This document shows positions 9,718-17,231 of a DNA stretch of 64,000 bases, in pieces. A model generated the notes under the pieces. The model made no database searches and had not been told where the DNA came from. It saw only the letters and a program-made list of their open reading frames with translations. Within the stretch, counting starts at the first letter, position 1; each line of letters opens with the position of its first letter. This stretch comes from Thermoactinomyces daqus (GTDB lineage Bacteria > Bacillota > Bacilli > Thermoactinomycetales > Thermoactinomycetaceae): assembly GCF_000763315.1 (NCBI RefSeq), contig NZ_JPST01000014.1, positions 124,001 through 188,000 on the forward strand. The letters are read 5' to 3'. A program made the position numbers and the translations under genes.

Positions 9718-9770
9718 TTTATTTTGCAACAAAAAAATCATCGGCAAATATTCAGACTCCCAAATGTTAA

Positions 9771-9776
9771 TATAAT
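9771..9776 (+). promoter_or_regulatory. -10 element of the GNAT gene
   Basis: A consensus TATAAT sits 142 bases before the GNAT start codon, with no strong -35 at the right distance. If used, it would give a leader of about 130 bases that contains the structured element at 9811-9906. Confidence 0.4.
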
Positions 9777-9810
9777 CTCAATTCGGGCGTGTTCAACCCA
9801 ATCTATGAAA

Positions 9811-9906
9811 GTGGCGAGTGGAGATTAGGAACACAGGGCTCCTGCCGCCTGACCGGAAAAGACCTGGTGAGTGACATGACATGAAAGGCAGATTGATTTG
9901 CAGGAG
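9811..9906 (+). promoter_or_regulatory. Structured leader with two alternative pairings, riboswitch-like
   Basis: In one fold GGCG (9813-9816) and GGAG (9820-9823) pair with CGCC (9846-9849) and CTCC (9839-9842). In the other, CTCCTGC (9839-9845) pairs perfectly with GCAGGAG (9900-9906), which is the Shine-Dalgarno region of the GNAT gene. The two folds compete for the same CTCC. A similar sequence (GTGG-GAGATYAGGA followed by GCCTGACC-GAAA) occurs upstream of walR at 35681-35718. I do not recognise a known riboswitch class. Confidence 0.4.
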
Positions 9907-9912
9907 GTAACC

Positions 9913-10428
9913 ATGAAAAGACAAACACTGACCCTTCATCTTCAGAACTGGCAAAGAGAATCCTTTTCCCGTATGGAAGACCCCGCCGGTATTCACTTTT
10001 TTCGTTTAAATGAAGTTCATGACACGGATGAGACAAGACACCGCCTTTACCGGCTCGTACGCGAAGGCGTTCTCGACGAACCGGGACACGACGGGCCGTT
10101 TGAGTCGTTTTCCGACTTCTGCGAAAAGTTGTTTTATCGATATTACTGGCAACATCGCCACACTCAATTCATTGCCCGTTGCAATGAGGAGTGGGTGGGT
10201 CTCAGCAGCGTCAGGATCATCTCCCCGGAAACTGCCGAATGCGGCCTCACCGTTGTGAAAAAATCGTTTCGCGGGATGGGGATCGCAACTTCGCTCAAAC
10301 TTCGCGCTATCTCTCATTGCCGGGATCAGGGGGTCAAGATTATGTGCACCCATGTGAATGAAGCCAACCAGCCCATGTTATCGATCAATTTCAAACTGGG
10401 CTTTCGGATCACAGATGGAGAAAAGTGA
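9913..10428 (+). CDS. GNAT-family N-acetyltransferase
   Basis: A 171-residue protein of the GCN5-related acetyltransferase fold. The acetyl-CoA pyrophosphate loop is visible as VVKKSFRGMGIATSLKLRAI (R/Q-x-x-G-x-G/A type) at about residues 112-131, followed by the usual ANQPMLSINFKLGF helix, where aligned tyrosine/phenylalanine residues contact CoA. The substrate is unknown. The start at ATG 9913 is fixed by AGGAGG six bases upstream. It is divergent from fadF and is followed by about 300 bases before the actin cassette. It may be translationally controlled through the leader described above. Confidence 0.8.
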   Translation: MKRQTLTLHLQNWQRESFSRMEDPAGIHFFRLNEVHDTDETRHRLYRLVREGVLDEPGHDGPFESFSDFCEKLFYRYYWQHRHTQFIARCNEEWVGLSSVRIISPETAECGLTVVKKSFRGMGIATSLKLRAISHCRDQGVKIMCTHVNEANQPMLSINFKLGFRITDGEK

Positions 10429-10731
10429 AAGACAAACGAGATGTTCAATCTTGGAATGTGCTTTGGTTTTTGGCGGGAAAACATCTTTGTTTTGATGAAT
10501 AATTCATTTTTTATATAAATATTTCTATATAAATACCGCTTTAATCCCACTATAATGGACAGTAGTCCGTACAATGTATCACTCATCGCATTTTTGTGTA
10601 CTTTTGTACGTACTTCTGTCCTCTCTTTTTTATATTATGACGACCGAAGCACTGACTGCTGTCATCATTTAATGAAGTTCTGTGACAACAGTCATGACAT
10701 TCGTCTTCAACATTGGGAAGGTGGTTCAAGC
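10429..10731 (+). other. AT-rich intergenic region with candidate parC/operator repeats
   Basis: There is a TATAAT at 10551-10556. Two tandem 12-mers follow, GTACTTTTGTAC (10598-10609) and GTACTTCTGTCC (10610-10621). Then come two TGAC-N4-GTCA palindromes at 10653-10664 and 10683-10694 whose centres are 30 bases apart (about three helical turns), with an overlapping GTCATGAC at 10691-10698. Base composition is distinctly more AT-rich than the flanks. Such iterated sites directly before a ParM-type gene are what a type II partition centre and autoregulatory operator look like. Assignment to the RHH protein at 11523 is inferred. Confidence 0.45.
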
Positions 10732-11526
10732 ATGTTGGTCGCAGTTGATGCCGGGCGGGCCTATGTCAAAACCATTACCGGCAACAGAAAATTCTCGTTT
10801 CCGAGCAAGGTGTCAAAAGCCCGGCAACGCACATTTGTGCAGACGCTGGAGGAGGATATGGAGATCCGTTATCAGGGGAAGGACTATTTTATCGGGCAGC
10901 TTGCGGAAAGAGAAGGCTCGTTTACAAGACAGATGATGACGGAGAGCAAGGTGAACATAGAGACGGTGTTGCTTGTTCTGACGGCACTGTTTCAGGCAGG
11001 GGCAATCGGCGAGGTCAAACTGGTGACAGGTGTGCCGATCAATATGTATAAAGAGGATGAACGTGCACGGCTGCGGGCGAAGTTGGAAGGTGAACATGAA
11101 ATTATTTTAAATGGTACATATCGCAAACTGCATATCACAAAAGCGGCGATTACAATTGAGGGAGGAGCGGCCTACTGGGTGCACCGCCGGATGGGAACGG
11201 TGCGCATCGTCGACCCGGGGGCACGAACGACCAACTACGCCACGTTCAAAGATGGCATCTTCATTGACCGCGAGAGCGGAACAATCCCCAAAGGCTGGGA
11301 CAACGTGCGGGAAGCGGATCCCGAGGAAATGGCCTCCATGATCGTCGGCCATTTGGGCGGGATGTGGAATATTACCGATGTGGTTGAGCTGATTGGGGGA
11401 AAGGCACACGATTTGGTAGAACCGTTTAAGCGTGTCGGCTTCCAGTTTGCCACAACGTTTGAAGACCCCCAATTCGCCAATGCTCTCGGCTATTATGCGC
11501 TTGGAAAGGAGACGCTCGGCGAATGA
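10732..11526 (+). CDS. ParM/StbA-like actin-family ATPase (short)
   Basis: A 264-residue bacterial actin homologue. Phosphate-1 motif VAVDAGRAYVKT is at the N-terminus, TGVPINMY near residue 100, phosphate-2 VDPGARTTNYA near 160, and the adenosine motif IGGKAHD near 221. At 264 residues it is shorter than R1 ParM (about 320). The start at ATG 10732 follows GGGAAGGTGG; the frame runs further upstream through the repeat region but without actin similarity. Its stop overlaps the next gene (ATGA), so the two are translationally coupled. Such proteins form filaments that push or pull DNA bound through an RHH adaptor. This one is in a chromosomal context and looks like a plasmid-derived partition cassette. 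Confidence 0.8.
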   Translation: MLVAVDAGRAYVKTITGNRKFSFPSKVSKARQRTFVQTLEEDMEIRYQGKDYFIGQLAEREGSFTRQMMTESKVNIETVLLVLTALFQAGAIGEVKLVTGVPINMYKEDERARLRAKLEGEHEIILNGTYRKLHITKAAITIEGGAAYWVHRRMGTVRIVDPGARTTNYATFKDGIFIDRESGTIPKGWDNVREADPEEMASMIVGHLGGMWNITDVVELIGGKAHDLVEPFKRVGFQFATTFEDPQFANALGYYALGKETLGE

Positions 11527-11792
11527 GAGACTACAAGAAACGGGAACGGCGCCAGGTCTCCTTTAATACGGAAGATGCGGTCGAATTGGAACTTCTCCGG
11601 TTTGCCGACCGGGAGGATATCAATTTTTCCGGATTGGTGAAAAATCTTTTGTTCGCTTATTGTATGGGACAGCTAAACCCGCAACCCCTTTCGGCATCCG
11701 CTTCTCCGGCCAATCCCTCCGTGGGCGCGGCACCCCATCTATCCGTGGCCTTTGAAAAGATCAAGGCGAGCGGCATGCCCTTTGATTTTTAG
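11523..11792 (+). CDS. Small ribbon-helix-helix protein, probable ParR-like adaptor
   Basis: An 89-residue protein overlapping the actin gene by four bases. Residues 8-50 fit an RHH fold: a short strand RRQVSFN, then two helices (EDAVELELLRFADR and NFSGLVKNLLFAYCMG). The C-terminal half is a proline/alanine/serine linker ending in a short helix (SVAFEKIKASG). ParR proteins have the same plan: an N-terminal RHH that binds parC and a C-terminal helix that binds ParM. Function is inferred from layout and fold pattern, not from recognised sequence identity. Confidence 0.6.
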   Translation: MRDYKKRERRQVSFNTEDAVELELLRFADREDINFSGLVKNLLFAYCMGQLNPQPLSASASPANPSVGAAPHLSVAFEKIKASGMPFDF

Positions 11793-11821
11793 AATGAAAC
11801 ATATAACGGGAGGAGAACAGC

Positions 11822-12199
11822 ATGAAACCTCATACGTTAAGCATTCCATATTCGGTTGTCGACAAACTTCCTGCGGCGGAACGCTTCGTCTATTATGAAC
11901 TGTGCCGTCTCGCCGCCTACGAGGACATGACAGACGAAGATTTTAAAATTCCTCTTTCCAAGGGAGAATTGGTCACCTCCCATTACCGTCTCGCCAAAGT
12001 ACTTGACTATCCTTACTCAAAAGCGGCGCTGGCGATTGAGAGCCTGGAGAAAAAAGGGCTGATTGAGATTTCCATGATCAATGATCCCGAATTCAAGACC
12101 TATTATGTCGTCCACATCAAGAAAATTGTCCCTGATGATCAACCGATCGAAAATGAAGTGCCTTATGCCAACCAAGACTTCTACTGGGACATGAAATAA
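11822..12199 (+). CDS. Winged-helix DNA-binding protein, replication-organiser type
   Basis: A 125-residue protein. Residues 45-85 (LSKGELVTSHYRLAKVL, then SKAALAIESLEKKGLIEI) read as a winged helix of the kind found at the N-terminus of phage and plasmid replication initiators. No catalytic domain is present. It begins 29 bases after the RHH gene with a GGGAGG ribosome site and is closed by the terminator at 12216-12246, so it is the third gene of the actin cassette. It could be an additional DNA-binding component or a remnant of a plasmid Rep gene. Confidence 0.5.
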   Translation: MKPHTLSIPYSVVDKLPAAERFVYYELCRLAAYEDMTDEDFKIPLSKGELVTSHYRLAKVLDYPYSKAALAIESLEKKGLIEISMINDPEFKTYYVVHIKKIVPDDQPIENEVPYANQDFYWDMK

Positions 12200-12215
12200 T
12201 CCCGTCGATTTTCGT

Positions 12216-12246
12216 CAAACCTGGGAATGGTTCTCTTCCCAGGTTT
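12216..12246. terminator. Bidirectional terminator between the actin cassette and the kam operon
   Basis: A hairpin with AAACCTGGGAA pairing TTCCCAGGTTT around a short loop lies between two convergent genes, with A and T runs on the two sides, so it can serve both strands. Confidence 0.85.
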
Positions 12247-12254
12247 TGTCTTCT

Positions 12255-13016
12255 TCATTTTGCTTCAATCCCCCTTGTCATCCGGTTATGGATTTCCTGC
12301 ACAAAGTAAGAAGCCACCTGCGGCGCCAGCGTACCCGGCCCGAACCCGGCGTCATAGCCTAATTCCAGCGCCAGTTCATGAGTGATGCGCGGACCTCCGC
12401 AGATCAGGATAAACCGATCCCGCAATCCTTCCGCTTCGACCAGCTCCACCAACTCGGTCAGGTTGGTGATATGGACCCCCTTTTGCGTGACAATCTGCGA
12501 TACGAGCAACACATCGGCATTTAACTCCAGCGCTTTTTCCAGCAGCACCTCATTTTCCACCTGGCTGCCGAGGTTATAGGCGTCGATTTCAGGATATCGC
12601 TCCAGTCCGTATTCCCCGTTATACCCTTTCATGTTCATGATGGCATCGATACCGACCGTATGGGCATCGGTACCCGTACAGGCTCCGACCACCACGATTT
12701 TGCGCCCGATCCGCTCCTTGATGAACCGATTGATTTCGTAAAAGTCCATTACCTCGCTTTTCACCTTTGCCACCTTAATCGATGTGAAATCGATGTGATG
12801 CCGGCATTTGCCATAAACGATGAAAAAGGTGTATCCCTCGCCCAAATCCTTCATATGGTAGACCTGAGGTTCATCCAGCCCCATTTTGGCGGTGAGCCGG
12901 CGGGCAGCTTCCCTCGCCTCTTCGCCACAGGGAACGGGCAGGGTGAAGCTCAGCTGCACCGCACCGTCGTCCAGTGTATCCCCGTAAGGTTTAACCCGTG
13001 TAAAATCCACGCTCAT
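12255..13016 (-). CDS. kamE: Lysine 5,6-aminomutase beta subunit
   Basis: A 253-residue B12-binding subunit of beta-lysine/D-lysine 5,6-aminomutase, which moves the terminal amino group of beta-lysine to give 3,5-diaminohexanoate using adenosylcobalamin and PLP. The cobalamin signature D-x-H-x-x-G is seen as TDAHTVGIDAI near residue 118-128, followed by the usual Rossmann-like strands and a glycine-rich GGPRITHELALELGYDAGFGPG. GTG 13019 and ATG 13016 are both possible starts behind GGGAGGGGG. It overlaps the frame-corrected end of kamD and is the last gene of the operon. Confidence 0.92.
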   Translation of the reverse strand: MSVDFTRVKPYGDTLDDGAVQLSFTLPVPCGEEAREAARRLTAKMGLDEPQVYHMKDLGEGYTFFIVYGKCRHHIDFTSIKVAKVKSEVMDFYEINRFIKERIGRKIVVVGACTGTDAHTVGIDAIMNMKGYNGEYGLERYPEIDAYNLGSQVENEVLLEKALELNADVLLVSQIVTQKGVHITNLTELVELVEAEGLRDRFILICGGPRITHELALELGYDAGFGPGTLAPQVASYFVQEIHNRMTRGIEAK

Positions 13017-14596
13017 CACGATCCCCCTCCCTTGCCTGCAAACCGAGCCGCGCTCTCAGTTCCTCTTCAAACGGATTGAAATAACCCTCCGCCTTTTCGA
13101 GTACACCGGCCAGCCCTTTCCCACCGGTAAAAGAGCGCTTCACATCGGCGAACATGCCTTGTTCCAAAGCAGAGAACAACCCGATCTCCTTCACTTCCTC
13201 CAGCATTTTCGCCGCCTTGTACAGCACCTCCTGCGCCCGCCGTTCCAATCTCCCCCCCTGGCTTAAAGAGAATCTCCTCGCCGAGATGGCGGGCGTTATG
13301 AAAGATATATTGCGCATTTTCTATCGCCAGCTGCCGGTCGTGGATGTGCGGGGTGTGCATCGCTTCGGTCATCATTCCGAGCAACTGGACTCCCTGCCCG
13401 GTCATAATGCTGACCAGGTTGAACAACGCATCCCGAATATGCCCTTTAAAAATATTTCCGGTCATATGCTTGGTCGGGGGCATATATTTCAGCGGGGCGT
13501 CGGGGAAAATCTGGCGGGCCATCTGCGCCTGCGCCAGCTCCATGAGAAAGCCGTCCTCCAGATCGGGGTTCATCTCAAAGGCATGACCCAATCCCATCTG
13601 CTCCGGAGGCAGTCCGGACAAAAGCGCCAGTTGCTCATTGATAAACTGGGAAGCAAGTACCGTATGCGCCGCTTCGACCGCATCGGCCGTAGTCAGGTAA
13701 TTGTCTTCCCCGGTATTGATCATGATGCCGGCATAACTGTTGATCATTCGTGAAAAAGCCTGATCAATCAACGTCCGCTGCATATTGATATCGCGGAACA
13801 AAATCCCGTATAGGGCATCGTTCAGCATCACATCCAGCCGCTCCATCGCTCCCATCGCGGCGATCTCCGGCATGCACAGCCCGGAGCAGTAATTGCACAA
13901 ACGGATATAACGGCCCACTTCCTCGCCAACTTCATCGAGCGCCTGGCGCATGATGCGGAAATTTTCCTGGGTGGCATACGTACCGCCGTACCCTTCTCTG
14001 GTCGGGCCATACGGAACATAATCGAGCAAACTCTGCCCCGTGCTGCGAATGACGGCAATAATATCCGCTCCCTGCCTTGCCGCGGAACGCCCTCGCACCA
14101 CGTCCTCATAAATGTCGCCGGTGGCCACGATCACATAGAGATACGGCTTTTTCCCTTCTCCCAGCCGCCGGATCAGCTGATCCCGTTTCAAGCGGTTGTT
14201 CCGAATCCGGTCGAGGCATTGCTGCGCCAGCTGCCTTGCAGCGTCCCTGATCCGGGCCGGTTCCGACTGCCCGATCGCCGTCAGGTCCAGGGAACCGCAT
14301 GCCACTTTTTCCGCCACGTCACACGGGGACAGACCCAACTGGAGCGAGGCATTCACCACCCATCCGGACGCCCCCAGCTCCAACACTCCCTTTTCGAGCA
14401 GGTGATCAACCACGACATTGGGCAAGGGGACACCGTCGGCATCCACCCCGTCGATTCCCATTAAACGGAGATTGGTGCGTTCCACGGCTACCGTCGTCCG
14501 CCGGGCGATAAAATTGTCAACGCTGGAAGCGATCGCCGCCGCCGCTTCCCTCGCCCTGCTGATCAGAACCGGGTCGAGTCTCAATTTTTCTTCCAC
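12991..14596 (-). CDS. kamD: Lysine 5,6-aminomutase alpha subunit (frameshifted near 3' end)
   Basis: PLP/B12-dependent aminomutase large subunit. The main frame from GTG 14596 is clean down to about residue 446 and contains family segments such as YAGIMINTGEDNYLTTADA and MPPTKHMTGNIF. At a run of seven C on the plus strand (13252-13258; G7 on the coding strand) the frame leaves the conserved C-terminus. The conserved tail (RLERRAQEVLYKAAKMLEEV, then FNPFEEELRARLGLQ) continues in the neighbouring frame to 12991. With G6 the gene would encode about 530 residues, near the length of known KamD. Without correction it ends at 13067 with an unrelated tail. Sequencing error, slippage mutation or recoding are all possible. 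It overlaps kamC by 16 bases. Confidence 0.88.
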
Positions 14597-16200
14597 CCGG
14601 ACTCCTCCTCCTTTCGCAAACCACTCTTCGCTTCTTCGACGATTGCGGGATCAAGCCCCAAACGTTCAGCAATCCACAGCGCCTCATGCGGAATGGTTTC
14701 ACCAGGCTTCAGCGGGAGCAAACGATAGTCCATTCCCACGGCGATTGCCTGTTGCAGATCTTCCGGCAAAAGGCTCCCCTGCTGCTCCCGTGACCGTGAA
14801 AAACCGGCCACGCGGTAACCGCGAACCCCTTTGACTTCAAGCACTTCCTGATAATGGGTCACGTGAACGCTCCACAACCGGCGCCGGGTAAAATGTCCGG
14901 CAATCGCCCGCGCTAGGGCCGCTCCTTCTGCCGGATTGGTTCCTCTTCCGATTTCGTCCAACAGCAGAAGTCCGCCGTCTCCCAAGTCCATACTGTCCCG
15001 CAGGCGCGCAATCTCCGAGCCAAAACTGCTTAAACCGGCCTCTGCGTCCTGCAAATCTCCAATGATTCCCCTGACCCAGGCGAACAGGGGGAGTTTGCAG
15101 GAAGCAGCCGGCACAAAAAAACCATACTGTGAAAGAAGGGCAATCATCCCCATCGTTTTCAGAGCTGCCGTCTTTCCTCCCATATTGGCCCCGATCACCA
15201 CGGTCGTCCCCTGGTGCAGTACACAGTCAATCGGAGTGCATTCCTTCCCCTCCGCTTCAAGCATGCGAGCCATCCACGGGTGAAAACCGCCACGGATCTC
15301 CATCCGGTGCGGGTCGTGAACAGGCTTCGTCCCCCGCCAGGTTTCCGCGGCACGGATTCGCGCCAACTGCAAATCAAAATGAGCCACCCGGTTGATCCAG
15401 TCTTCCAGTTTTGGCGCATAGGGAAGAAAAAACGCAGTCAAACGTTCAAGGATCTCCCGTTCCAACGCTTCCACGCGCATCGTCAATTCCCCGACTTCCC
15501 TGGATTCCTGCTCCGGTTCAGCCAAGTGATAGACGGCATCATAGACTGTTTCCCGTACCCGGATCAGCTCTGCCTCCTCCCGCAACGCCAGATCGAGGGG
15601 GGAACCGCGTTCGACGACCCATTCCCCCAGGCGGTTGCGGCGAAGGGAATAGCGAGTTTCCAGATCGACCGCTTTCTGTTCCTTCCTTTTCTCCCGTTCC
15701 CGCTCGTATTTTTTCAAGAGCTTCCGGTTTGCGGCCAGCGCCGGGTCGTACGCATCATCAATCCAAAATGAAGGAACGAGCGGACCGCCCGGATTGAGCG
15801 CGCGCAATAGCGTGTGCACATCCCGCCTGTCCGCATCGGACAATAAGCATAAAGGAGGCAATAAGTCCGAAAGCCGAAACAAGTGCCAGAGGAAAACCTT
15901 CATATGAAACCATTCCGTCAACTGAAGCGCTCGTCCCTGTTTCAATTTCGCAACGATGGGATCGGGATCCGGCATCCGGGCCAGGTGAAGCAGCACCTGA
16001 TTGCGCTCCTTTGACCCGTCGGGCAGAAGGCGCTGCCATTCAGCCTGCTCGGCCAAAGAACGTTGCCACGCTTCTTCCTCACCGGGCAAAAACGGTTTCA
16101 GCTCGCGCCATGTCTCTCTGCCCATCGGAGTGACCGGCTGAAAGACATTCAGGCATTCGTTCAAGTGCAAAACACGCATTGTCTCTTTATCGCAAAACAT
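14581..16200 (-). CDS. kamC: MutS-like ATPase, lysine 5,6-aminomutase reactivase component KamC
   Basis: A 539-residue protein related to the MutS ATPase domain but without mismatch-recognition domains. A helical lever-like region occupies about residues 150-330. The ATPase core has Walker A VVIGANMGGKTAALKTMG near 345, a DLQDAEAGLSSFGSEI signature, Walker B LLLLDEIGRGTNPAEG and the histidine HVTHY. In lysine-fermentation clusters the KamB/KamC pair is thought to reactivate the 5,6-aminomutase after cofactor damage. Start ATG 16200 has a GGGGGATGGG ribosome site and overlaps kamB by 14 bases. This is an accessory of KamDE, not a DNA repair gene. Confidence 0.85.
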   Translation of the reverse strand: MFCDKETMRVLHLNECLNVFQPVTPMGRETWRELKPFLPGEEEAWQRSLAEQAEWQRLLPDGSKERNQVLLHLARMPDPDPIVAKLKQGRALQLTEWFHMKVFLWHLFRLSDLLPPLCLLSDADRRDVHTLLRALNPGGPLVPSFWIDDAYDPALAANRKLLKKYEREREKRKEQKAVDLETRYSLRRNRLGEWVVERGSPLDLALREEAELIRVRETVYDAVYHLAEPEQESREVGELTMRVEALEREILERLTAFFLPYAPKLEDWINRVAHFDLQLARIRAAETWRGTKPVHDPHRMEIRGGFHPWMARMLEAEGKECTPIDCVLHQGTTVVIGANMGGKTAALKTMGMIALLSQYGFFVPAASCKLPLFAWVRGIIGDLQDAEAGLSSFGSEIARLRDSMDLGDGGLLLLDEIGRGTNPAEGAALARAIAGHFTRRRLWSVHVTHYQEVLEVKGVRGYRVAGFSRSREQQGSLLPEDLQQAIAVGMDYRLLPLKPGETIPHEALWIAERLGLDPAIVEEAKSGLRKEEESGWKKN

Positions 16201-17212
16201 CTTCCCATCCCCCTTCAAGCAAGGGATCGCGTACAACATCAAACACCGGGAGCGGGGCGGCGACTGCAGCGATTCGCTCTTTCATTTCCGAAGGAGGAAA
16301 CGCGTACCCGTCGGGGGAAACCGGGTTCACGGCCACCCCCAGGAGCCGGGTGGGATAAACCACTTCCACCGCCCCGCCCCACTGCAAAAAACGGCGCAAC
16401 ATGCTGTGTGTAAAAAAGCAATGCGTGGCATCCGGCACGATCAAGCGCGCCTTCACCCCTTCTTCCATCAGCATGCGGAGCATTCGGTCTGTCAGTGAGC
16501 CGGGGATGATGAGCACTTCCCAATTTTTGCTTGAAAATGCCTCTCTCTTTTCTTTCCATTCCAATAAGGTGGAGAAGGGGAGCGGTTCTCCCATGCCTTG
16601 AACCACACCGATCACTTTCTTTTCCGTTTGCGCCTGTTCATGAAAAAAACGATCGGCGGACGGAGCAGCAGGCAGGCGGAGAATGGCCAGCAATTCGGCC
16701 GCCTTTTTCACCACCTGCGGCAGACTCCGGTGCAAACAGGCCCCGACGACGAGGATCACGGCATCGCTGATGAGCGGGCTGGAAAGAGACTTGCGGTCAT
16801 AGGCCCCATCGACCAAGACCAGTTCCGCACCCGCCCCCTTCAGTTTGCGGATGGCTGCCTGCACTTGTCCGGTGCCGGGGATCCCGGCCAGTTTGATCCG
16901 GCTGCCCCGCCGCGCCTTGCCGAGCAAAATCTCCCCCATCGCCGATTGGAAACCGCAGGAGCCGATCATTTCAAAACTGCCGGGATAAAGGTTAAAGCAT
17001 GAAGCAGCCGACACAACCAACATCCCCTCATCACAGCGAATGGCCGGCTTTTCTCTCCCGCTCCATGCGTCACGTTCCTCTCCGTCGACACCGATGCTCA
17101 GCACTCCCAGGCGCTTTCGCCGGGACAACTGCCGGATGAGACTGTTTAGAACCGTTGTTTTTCCGGCGTTTTTGGACATTCCGATAATCGCGACGGTTTC
17201 CGGTCTCTTCAT
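16187..17212 (-). CDS. kamB: P-loop protein KamB, lysine 5,6-aminomutase reactivase component
   Basis: A 341-residue protein with an N-terminal P-loop (IIGMSKNAGKTTVLNSLI, residues 9-26) and a GVDGEERDAW segment. The middle (AELVLVDGAYDRKSLSSPLISDAVILVVGA) resembles the second half of a G-domain-like fold. It is found next to KamC in lysine aminomutase operons and is presumed to cooperate in reactivation; the biochemical detail is not visible here. The start ATG 17212 is preceded by AGGAG. It is 20 bases downstream of kamA. Confidence 0.8.
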   Translation of the reverse strand: MKRPETVAIIGMSKNAGKTTVLNSLIRQLSRRKRLGVLSIGVDGEERDAWSGREKPAIRCDEGMLVVSAASCFNLYPGSFEMIGSCGFQSAMGEILLGKARRGSRIKLAGIPGTGQVQAAIRKLKGAGAELVLVDGAYDRKSLSSPLISDAVILVVGACLHRSLPQVVKKAAELLAILRLPAAPSADRFFHEQAQTEKKVIGVVQGMGEPLPFSTLLEWKEKREAFSSKNWEVLIIPGSLTDRMLRMLMEEGVKARLIVPDATHCFFTHSMLRRFLQWGGAVEVVYPTRLLGVAVNPVSPDGYAFPPSEMKERIAAVAAPLPVFDVVRDPLLEGGWEDVLR

Positions 17213-17231
17213 CGTTTTGCGACGTCTCCTG

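Noticed and set aside
14581-16200. MutS-like gene read as a mismatch repair protein
   Set aside because: It lacks the mismatch-binding domains and is embedded between kamB and kamD with overlaps, which fits the aminomutase reactivase KamC.
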